DNA from: Flavobacteriaceae bacterium UBA7446
GTDB lineage: Bacteria > Bacteroidota > Bacteroidia > Flavobacteriales > Flavobacteriaceae
Length of the DNA: 11,380 nt
Assembly (NCBI GenBank): GCA_002478685.1
Contig: DLPY01000063.1
Coordinates: forward strand, 1 to 11,380
Direction of reading: 5' to 3'
Below the pieces are notes generated by a model. The model made no database searches and was not told the origin of the DNA. It was given only the letters and a program-made list of their open reading frames with translations. Shown here piece by piece: positions 6,222 through 11,380 of the stretch (positions are counted from its first letter, which is position 1; each line of letters begins with the position of its first letter). A program made the translations under genes and the position numbers.

Positions 6222-6926
6222 ATGAAAATAGCCTTACTTGGATATGGTCGTATGGGTAAAGCCATTGAAGTCATTGCAAAAGCGCGTGGTCATGAAATTG
6301 TGGCAAAAATTGATAAAGACAATTCAAGCGATTCTTTTGGGCATGCCGATGTTTCTGTAAATTTTAGTGTGCCAGCAGCAGCAGTTACCAATATAACTCA
6401 TGCTCTTCAACAAGGCATTCCTGTGGTTTGCGGTACTACAGGCTGGTTGGAGCACAAATCGGATATTGAAAAACTGTGTGAAGAAAAAAAGGGTGCATTT
6501 TTGTATGCATCTAATTTTAGTCTCGGTGTAAATATTTTTTTTGCACTTAACGAAAAACTTGCGCAAATGATGGCAGGTCACACACAGTACAAAGCAAGTT
6601 TGGAAGAAATTCACCATACTGAAAAATTAGACGCTCCGAGCGGTACAGCCATAACGCTTGCTGAAGGAATACTCCCACACACGGGACAAAAATCATGGAA
6701 ACTTGCTGAAGAAGCTAACGACATCGACCTTGCCATTACGGCAAAGCGTGTGCCGCATGTGCCTGGTACCCATACGGTAGTGTACAACGCTGAAACTGAT
6801 GCAATTTCAATTGAGCACATTGCCCACAACCGTGATGGTTTTGCTCTTGGTGCAGTTATTGCCGCCGAGTGGATTGTGGGAAAAAGCGGTATTTTTACCA
6901 TGAATGACGTGTTAAACATCAACTAA
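6222..6926 (+). CDS. dapB: 4-hydroxy-tetrahydrodipicolinate reductase
   Basis: This 234-aa cytoplasmic enzyme reduces the HTPA/dihydrodipicolinate intermediate with NAD(P)H in the diaminopimelate/lysine pathway, supplying peptidoglycan precursors. The nucleotide-binding GYGRMG lies at residues 7-12, with an acidic residue after the second strand (KIDKDN, 29-34). CGTTGW (70-75) follows, then SNFSLGVNIFFALN (97-110). The active site EEIHHTEKLDAPSGTA (128-143) holds H131/H132 and K135. The C-terminal block HVPGTHTVVYNAETDAISIEHIAHNRDGFALGA is complete. It is shorter than the E. coli enzyme (273 aa) but normal for Bacteroidota. It begins 1 nt after the DUF5683 stop and ends 12 nt before lepB, so it is clearly inside the operon. 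Confidence 0.96.
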   Translation: MKIALLGYGRMGKAIEVIAKARGHEIVAKIDKDNSSDSFGHADVSVNFSVPAAAVTNITHALQQGIPVVCGTTGWLEHKSDIEKLCEEKKGAFLYASNFSLGVNIFFALNEKLAQMMAGHTQYKASLEEIHHTEKLDAPSGTAITLAEGILPHTGQKSWKLAEEANDIDLAITAKRVPHVPGTHTVVYNAETDAISIEHIAHNRDGFALGAVIAAEWIVGKSGIFTMNDVLNIN

Positions 6927-6938
6927 TCTTATTTTAGT

Positions 6939-8636
6939 ATGACAACCTCTCAGTGGATTTTATTTTTAGCTCTATGCCAAGTTTATGTTTTTGTAAAGTC
7001 CTGGAAGCTTTATAAAAAAGCAGGGTACTCTCCTTTGTTTGCACTCATTCCCTTTTATAATTCGGTTATTCTATTACGCATCATCAAACGACCACAATGG
7101 TGGGTTGTTTTGCTTTATATTCCCATAGTAAACTTGCTTATGCTAGCTGTTGTATGGGTAGAAACTGCTTCTAGTTTTGGTAAAAGCAGTCTTAAAGACA
7201 GCTTTCTTGCTTGGGCAAGTTTGGGTTTTTACGGATTCTATCTTAACTATATTGCCGACTTATCCTATCAACCCGACCGCTCATTAGAACCCAAAAGCGG
7301 ATTTGGACAATTTGTTGGATCTATCATTTATGCGGTTGTGATAGCCACTCTAGTGCATGCTTATTTTATGCAACCTTTTATCATCCCAACAAGTTCACTT
7401 GAAAAAAGTTTATTGGTGGGCGATTTTCTCTTGGTGAGTAAATTCCACTACGGTGCAAGAACTCCTCAAACAGTGGTTTCTTTTCCTATGGTACACGACA
7501 CCATACCCCTTGCAAAAGTACGTTCATACCTAAAAAAACCACAACTCCCCTACTCGCGTTTTCCTGGTTTTCAAAAGATAAAACGCAATGATATTGTGGT
7601 GTTTAGCTGGCCAGCCGATACGGTTAGGCAGTTTTTTAAGAAAGAAGCAGGTGTGGTAAAACCCATCGACAAAAAATCAAATTACGTAAAACGGTGCGTC
7701 GCCATACCAGGCGATACGCTGACCATTGTTGATGGAATTATCTATATCAATGGCAAACAATCCATTATGCCCGACCGTGCGAAGCCGCTTTATAGGCATA
7801 CGGCATATAACAACAAAGGAATTTCTGCCCGTAAACTAAAAGGCCTTGGCTATGATGACCTTAACAGAAAGTTTCTTATCAAAAATATTAGTCAACCTAT
7901 TCTAAATGCATTATTACCATATATAAGTGGTATTGCAAATCAAGATCCAAATAATTATCGGATATATACAGGCGCAAAAGGAATTCCCATTGATGTTGTA
8001 CGCGCCTACCGTATTCAAGCTAAAGAACTCTTAGAAACTAGAAAAACCTTGTTTTTGAGCTTAAAAGAAGCGGAAGAACTACAAAATTCCATTCCGTTAG
8101 ATAGCTTAAAGCGAAACATAAATACAATCAAAACATACAATACTGACTTTTTCCCCAACAACATTTTATACAACTGGAATGAAGACCAATTTGGACCAAT
8201 TCTAATGCCACAAAAAGGAATAACAGTATCCCTTACGCAAAAAACACTTCCGCTTTATAAAAAAATCATTCAAGATTATGAGAATAACACGCTAAGCAAT
8301 AGTGGAGGTGTGATTAAAATAAATGGAAAGCCTACAGACTCTTATACATTTAAAATGGATTACTATTGGATGATGGGAGACAATCGTCATCGTTCAGAAG
8401 ACAGCCGCTACTGGGGTTTTGTTCCAGAGGACCACGTGGTAGGAAAACCTGTGTTTATTTGGATGAGTATAGACGGTTTTACAGAGGGATTACGCAATTG
8501 GCGGGTACGTTGGAAAAGAGTATTCACTACTGTTGGTGGCTCAGGGGAACCTGTTTCTTATCGTTGGTATTTTGTTGCTTTTGTTACCCTTTGGCAAGGA
8601 ATTTCGTGGTATAGGAGACGAACCAAAAAGGGTTAA
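6939..8636 (+). CDS. lepB: signal peptidase I, large Bacteroidota form
   Basis: This 565-aa membrane-bound serine/lysine protease removes signal peptides from exported proteins. The first ~110 residues form a multi-helix membrane region (about 5-20, 55-75, 88-108) with a DUF5684-like pattern: KAGYSPLFALIPFYN, then RPQWW. A further helix at about 126-143 leads into box B, IPTSSLEKSL (149-158), where S153 is the nucleophile; Leu replaces the Met that usually follows it. Box D YVKRCVAIPGDTL (249-261) supplies the general base K251. Box E GDNRHRSEDSRYWGFV (480-495) is intact. About 185 residues between boxes D and E (roughly 276-460) are a lineage-type insertion with an INGK repeat at both borders. 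A C-terminal helix lies at 543-557. wbqC begins directly after its stop. Confidence 0.95.
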   Translation: MTTSQWILFLALCQVYVFVKSWKLYKKAGYSPLFALIPFYNSVILLRIIKRPQWWVVLLYIPIVNLLMLAVVWVETASSFGKSSLKDSFLAWASLGFYGFYLNYIADLSYQPDRSLEPKSGFGQFVGSIIYAVVIATLVHAYFMQPFIIPTSSLEKSLLVGDFLLVSKFHYGARTPQTVVSFPMVHDTIPLAKVRSYLKKPQLPYSRFPGFQKIKRNDIVVFSWPADTVRQFFKKEAGVVKPIDKKSNYVKRCVAIPGDTLTIVDGIIYINGKQSIMPDRAKPLYRHTAYNNKGISARKLKGLGYDDLNRKFLIKNISQPILNALLPYISGIANQDPNNYRIYTGAKGIPIDVVRAYRIQAKELLETRKTLFLSLKEAEELQNSIPLDSLKRNINTIKTYNTDFFPNNILYNWNEDQFGPILMPQKGITVSLTQKTLPLYKKIIQDYENNTLSNSGGVIKINGKPTDSYTFKMDYYWMMGDNRHRSEDSRYWGFVPEDHVVGKPVFIWMSIDGFTEGLRNWRVRWKRVFTTVGGSGEPVSYRWYFVAFVTLWQGISWYRRRTKKG

Positions 8637-9266
8637 ATGGGCACCGTTGTTGCACCACTTTCCTATGGCGGCTCTGTAATCCTTTGGGCATATTTGGCGC
8701 AGGCAGAATGCGTTATTTTAGAAAAGTACGACCATTATCAAAAGCAAACACAGCGCAACCGACTTTACATCCACGGAGCAAATGGAAAATTGATGCTTTC
8801 TGTTCCAATAAAACACCTTGGGAAAAAAGGACATCAGTACTATAAAGACGTAAAAATAGACAATAGCTTTTGGTGGCAAGGACAGCATTGGAAATCGTTA
8901 GAAGCTGCCTACCGCTCGTCCCCATATTTTGAATACTATGAAGATGATATTGCATTTTTGTATCAAGAGCGTTTTACCCACCTCTATGCATTAAACACTG
9001 CATTTTTTCAAGTTTTAAAAAGCTTGATAGGACTTTCTTTTGAGTTGTCTTTTTCAAAGTCGTATGAAAAAGAAGTGGCACTTCAAGACATACGACAACT
9101 TCAAGAAGTTAAAAAAAGTCAAGCAGTGTCTGAGGTGGTATACACGCAAGTTTTTGATGACAAAAATGGTTTTATTCCAAATCTTTCAGTTTTAGATTTA
9201 CTCTTTAATGAAGGGCCTGAAAGTTTGCATTTACTAAAAAACTACTGGTTACCAAAAAAAGCATAA
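8637..9266 (+). CDS. WbqC-like family protein
   Basis: This 209-aa protein begins at the ATG abutting the lepB TAA. Features of the WbqC-like family (PF08889, as I recall it) are the early PLSYGGSVILWAYLAQAECVILEKYDHYQKQTQRNRLYI (7-45), the PI block LMLSVPIKH (52-60), and DNSFWWQGQHWKSLEAAYRSSPYFEYY (about 76-102). The C-terminal NLSVLDLLFNEGPESLHLL is typical of the ending. WbqC is named from O-antigen clusters, but its biochemical role is not established. In Bacteroidota it commonly sits behind lepB, as here, so an envelope or surface-glycan role is only a guess. No signal peptide is seen. It is the last gene of the parA-led block. Confidence 0.88.
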   Translation: MGTVVAPLSYGGSVILWAYLAQAECVILEKYDHYQKQTQRNRLYIHGANGKLMLSVPIKHLGKKGHQYYKDVKIDNSFWWQGQHWKSLEAAYRSSPYFEYYEDDIAFLYQERFTHLYALNTAFFQVLKSLIGLSFELSFSKSYEKEVALQDIRQLQEVKKSQAVSEVVYTQVFDDKNGFIPNLSVLDLLFNEGPESLHLLKNYWLPKKA

Positions 9267-9318
9267 ATTGAAGTTGCTTAATCTTGCATCATGAGGGAAA
9301 TGCAGTGGAACTTTGGGA

Positions 9319-9339
9319 GTCAAAAGAAGATTTTTTGAC
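9319..9339 (+). other. weak hairpin in the wbqC-rnpB gap
   Basis: GTCAAAA (9319-9325) pairs with TTTTGAC (9333-9339) around a 7-nt loop. It lies between two converging transcripts and could help end the parA-wbqC message, but no U tract follows it. The rest of 9267-9370 shows nothing I can support, apart from the A6 run at 9365-9370, which is a U6 tract after the 3' end of the minus-strand RNase P RNA. Confidence 0.25.
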
Positions 9340-9370
9340 ACAATGAAAGTGACCTCAAACAAATAAAAAA

Positions 9371-9653
9371 GCAGGCCATAAGCCGGATTCTGTCGTGCCT
9401 TATCATTAATCTAGACGTTACATTACTGCAACGCTCCATCCGCCTACCCTCCAACTTGGGCGCGCTACCCTTAGCGTTGGTTTACATGGCGTTTCACCGC
9501 ATAGAGTTTACCTGATTTCACTACAGCCAAACTGTACTTGCTTTCTGTTGCACTGGTCCTATCCATCAGAGACGGATGACGGGTGTTACCCGCTATGCTG
9601 CGCTATGGTGTCCGGACTTTCCTCTCCGCAAGCAGAGCGATAAGGTGGCCTGC
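9371..9653 (-). ncRNA. rnpB: RNase P RNA, type A, compact
   Basis: On the minus strand the conserved 5' block GAGGAAAGTCCGGAC (CR I/P4, within 9608-9626) is followed by the GTAACACCCG-containing P8 region and ACCAGTGCAACAGAAAGC (CR II, ending at 9540). GGTAAACTC (9512-9504), the GGAGGGTAGGCGGATGG P15 region, a P18-like hairpin and the 3' block GACAGAATCCGGCTTAT come next. P1 is formed by GCAGGCC (9653-9647) and GGCCTGC (9377-9371), then a U6 tract. This is the catalytic RNA that cuts tRNA 5' leaders. At about 283 nt it is much shorter than the E. coli RNA (377). The stretch between CR II and GGTAAACTC is 27 nt against about 90 in E. coli and holds only one hairpin (9522-9536). The ends are set by P1 and a promoter box upstream. 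Confidence 0.95.
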
Positions 9654-9657
9654 GCAG

Positions 9658-9665
9658 CAAAAATA
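9658..9665 (-). promoter_or_regulatory. -7 box of rnpB
   Basis: On the minus strand this reads TATTTTTG, a full match to TAnnTTTG. It would start transcription at about 9652-9653, exactly where the P1 stem of the RNase P RNA begins. No good -33 element is visible. Confidence 0.5.
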
Positions 9666-9719
9666 CACTATTCCTGAATTAACCTCCATTTTTTACATCG
9701 GTCAAAAGATGAGTTTATG

Positions 9720-9727
9720 TATCTTTA
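9720..9727 (+). promoter_or_regulatory. weak candidate -7 box for dnaX
   Basis: TATCTTTA, one base off TAnnTTTG and identical to the octamer before udk, ends 4 nt before the dnaX ATG. If used, the transcript would be leaderless or nearly so. No -33 TTTG is found at standard spacing. Confidence 0.3.
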
Positions 9728-9731
9728 CCTC

Positions 9732-11380
9732 ATGGGTGAATTTGTCGTATCGGCCTTAAAATACAGACCGCAAACTTTTGCGGATGTTGTGGGTCAACAA
9801 GCCATAACGCAAACATTGCAAAATGCTATTGACTTAGGGAAAATTGCCAAAGCTATGCTTTTTTGCGGTCCCAGAGGTGTCGGTAAAACTACTTGCGCAC
9901 GCATTTTTGCCAAAAAAATAAATAGTAGCACAGCACCCATTGACCCAAAAGAAGATTTTGCCTTTAATGTTTTTGAGCTAGATGCAGCTTCAAATAATTC
10001 TGTGGCAGATATTCGTAGCTTAATTGAACAAGTTCGTATTCCTCCTCAAAAAGGAAATTATAAAGTATATATCATCGATGAGGTGCACATGCTTAGTTCT
10101 GCGGCGTTTAATGCCTTTTTAAAAACGCTTGAGGAACCCCCTCAACATGCTATTTTTATTTTAGCTACTACTGAAAAGCAAAAAATCATACCTACTATTT
10201 TATCAAGATGTCAAATTTTTGATTTTAAACGTATTAGTATAAAAGACGCACAAGCGTATTTAAAAACCATCGCTGAACTCGAGAGCATCACTGCCGAAGA
10301 CGATGCGCTCAATTTGATTGCTCAAAAAGCAGACGGTGCCATGCGCGATGCACTTTCGATTTTTGACCGTATGGTAAGTTACTCTGGCGATACGCTAACC
10401 GCCAAGCACGTATCCTTGAATCTAAATATCCTTGATCACGAAAGCTATTTAGAGTTGACTGATTTACTCAAAAAAGGAGATTTGCACGGAAGTATCTTGC
10501 AATTCAATTCGCTTATAGATTTAGGTTTTGATGGCTATCATATTATCAATGGGCTGTCAAAGCATTTTCGTGATTTATTGATGTGCCAAAATGGTGGGAC
10601 AACAAAACTATTAGAAGTTGGTGCCGATACAGAAGACAAATTCCACGCCCAGGCGAAAGAGATTTCTGCAACGTTTTTACTTCAAGCGTTGGAACTTACC
10701 AATACTTATGCGCTGCAATACAAAAACAGCCTAAATCCACATTTGCAAGTAGAGCTTTGCTTGATGCAAATTGCATCGTTGACTGATAGCGAAAAAAAAA
10801 AGCCTCATAACTACATAAAACCTAATGAAAAGGTAGCTTCGACAAGCCTATCTTCCGAATTAACCAATATTGTTGGAAATTCATCCACTGAGAATGAGGT
10901 TAGTGAAGTTGTTCAAGAGAACATAAAAAAAGAAGAGGCTATTGCAAAGCCTGCTCTATCAGCAGACAGGCTTGTCGAAACTCCCATTCAATTAGACTTA
11001 TCAGCACAAGGAGTATCTGGACTATCTTTGTCTAGCTTACGAATACAAAAGGAGCATCAAACAAAAATAGTTGATACCGCAGATGAGGAAAAAATCAACA
11101 ATCATGAAGTACAACAAGAGGCGTTAACCGAACAATGGCAAAGCTATACCAATCAAATGAACGACAAAGGCGAACGCAATATGGTTGCGCTACTTCAACT
11201 AGATTCACCAAGACTTAAAAACAAATCTGAAATACACCTTAGTGTATCAAACGAAACTAACAAGTTAGAATTGGAAAAAAACAGCACCTCATTGTTGCAG
11301 TTTTTAAGAAAACAATTGCTTAACGACCATCTAAGTTTGCAGATTCATGTTGACGTTAAAAAAGAAAAAAAGTTTGTTTA
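9732..11380 (+). CDS. dnaX: DNA polymerase III subunit gamma/tau, 3' end outside window
   Basis: The frame is open from ATG at 9732 to the window edge (549 codons). This is the AAA+ clamp-loader ATPase that opens and loads the sliding clamp; the tau form also tethers the polymerase. Walker A GPRGVGKT lies at residues 46-53, Walker B VYIIDEVHML at 112-121 with DEVH at 116-119, sensor 1 LATTE at 144-148, and the SRC arginine-finger box at 158-160. A GAMRDALS sensor-2 segment follows. The four-cysteine zinc module normally between the P-loop and FELDAASNN is missing: no Cys occurs from 56 to 159. Domain III ends near residue 350. A poly-A run at codons 354-357 precedes a variable linker and a tau C-terminal domain (EQWQSYTNQMNDKG..., LLQFLRKQLLND). 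It is divergent from rnpB. Confidence 0.95.
   Translation, partial: MGEFVVSALKYRPQTFADVVGQQAITQTLQNAIDLGKIAKAMLFCGPRGVGKTTCARIFAKKINSSTAPIDPKEDFAFNVFELDAASNNSVADIRSLIEQVRIPPQKGNYKVYIIDEVHMLSSAAFNAFLKTLEEPPQHAIFILATTEKQKIIPTILSRCQIFDFKRISIKDAQAYLKTIAELESITAEDDALNLIAQKADGAMRDALSIFDRMVSYSGDTLTAKHVSLNLNILDHESYLELTDLLKKGDLHGSILQFNSLIDLGFDGYHIINGLSKHFRDLLMCQNGGTTKLLEVGADTEDKFHAQAKEISATFLLQALELTNTYALQYKNSLNPHLQVELCLMQIASLTDSEKKKPHNYIKPNEKVASTSLSSELTNIVGNSSTENEVSEVVQENIKKEEAIAKPALSADRLVETPIQLDLSAQGVSGLSLSSLRIQKEHQTKIVDTADEEKINNHEVQQEALTEQWQSYTNQMNDKGERNMVALLQLDSPRLKNKSEIHLSVSNETNKLELEKNSTSLLQFLRKQLLNDHLSLQIHVDVKKEKKFV
10792..10818 (+). promoter_or_regulatory. putative slippage/frameshift site inside dnaX (gamma form)
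   Basis: Ten A residues (10792-10801) followed by G encode Glu-Lys-Lys-Lys at codons 354-357, just after domain III. A -1 shift meets TAA at 10808-10810 after two codons. A +1 shift meets TAA at 10816-10818 after four. E. coli dnaX (A AAA AAG) and Thermus dnaX (A9) use equivalent sites to make the short gamma form. Use of the site here is inferred. Confidence 0.55.
10838..10979 (+). repeat. inverted pair of a 12-bp TTCGACAAGC-type repeat within dnaX
   Basis: TTCGACAAGCCT (10838-10849) and its exact complement AGGCTTGTCGAA (10968-10979) lie 118 nt apart in the tau linker coding region. The core resembles the TTCGACAAGCTC-type dispersed intergenic repeat found in many bacterial genomes. It is translated as part of VASTSLSS and LSADRLVETP, in frame. 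Confidence 0.6.

Noticed and set aside
6324..6922. Minus-strand frames opposite dapB
   Set aside because: Shadows of an intact dapB, with no recognisable domains.
8431..8440. ACCACGTGGT palindrome as a parS site close to parAB
   Set aside because: It matches only the central CACGTG of parS, lacks the GTTT/AAAC flanks, and is the natural coding of the conserved LepB residues EDHVVG.
9279..9326. Short frame MREMQWNFGSQKKIF after wbqC
   Set aside because: Only 15 codons, no initiation signal, no recognised leader-peptide feature.
10583..10786. Plus-strand frame of 67 codons inside dnaX
   Set aside because: It lies in another frame of a clearly coding, conserved domain III region.

Overview
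The window looks like chromosomal core sequence from a member of the Bacteroidota, most likely Flavobacteriales or a near relative. It is AT-rich, its starts lack obvious Shine-Dalgarno sequences, and it carries promoter boxes of the TAnnTTTG type. The LepB protein has the IPTSSLEKSLLVGD active-site wording and long insert that I associate with Flavobacteriia. The gene order parA-parB-DUF5683-dapB-lepB-wbqC is also a Bacteroidota arrangement. There are no insertion sequences, CRISPR arrays, phage genes or rRNA genes.

Layout. Positions 1-179 hold the 3' end of an OxyR-like LysR regulator (+). A small uncharacterised CDS converges on it (-, 157-333) and lies downstream of a DUF4442 hotdog protein (-, 393-842) and thioredoxin reductase trxB (-, 854-1807). 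Two proline tRNAs (TGG, then GGG) follow at 1955-2131 behind a well-formed promoter. Next come uridine kinase udk from a GTG start (2192-2797), a DivIC/FtsB-like division protein overlapping it by 4 nt, and a short-chain reductase with the residue pattern of mitochondrial 2,4-dienoyl-CoA reductase. A second co-directional block runs from 4057 to 9266: parA, parB, DUF5683, dapB, lepB, wbqC, with gaps of 12 nt or less. RNase P RNA lies on the minus strand (9371-9653), divergent from dnaX (+, 9732 to the window end, truncated). No gene-free stretch exceeds about 150 nt.

How the genes fit together. OxyR and TrxB are redox genes. Udk salvages pyrimidines and DivIC acts in septation. The parA-wbqC block links chromosome segregation (ParAB), lysine/peptidoglycan precursor synthesis (DapB) and protein export (LepB). 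RNase P matures the 5' ends of tRNAs such as the two encoded here.

Most notable signals. First, dnaX carries an A10G run exactly between clamp-loader domains I-III and the tau-specific tail, with stops close by in both alternative frames. That suggests programmed slippage producing a gamma-like short form. Second, the same DnaX lacks the four-cysteine zinc module. Third, the tau linker contains an inverted pair of a 12-bp TTCGACAAGC-type repeat. Fourth, the RNase P RNA is compact, with a strongly reduced P12-P14 region. Fifth, a perfect 11-bp-arm palindrome lies between the DUF4442 gene and the small CDS. I did not find a wholly new multi-gene system; most of the window is ordinary housekeeping sequence.
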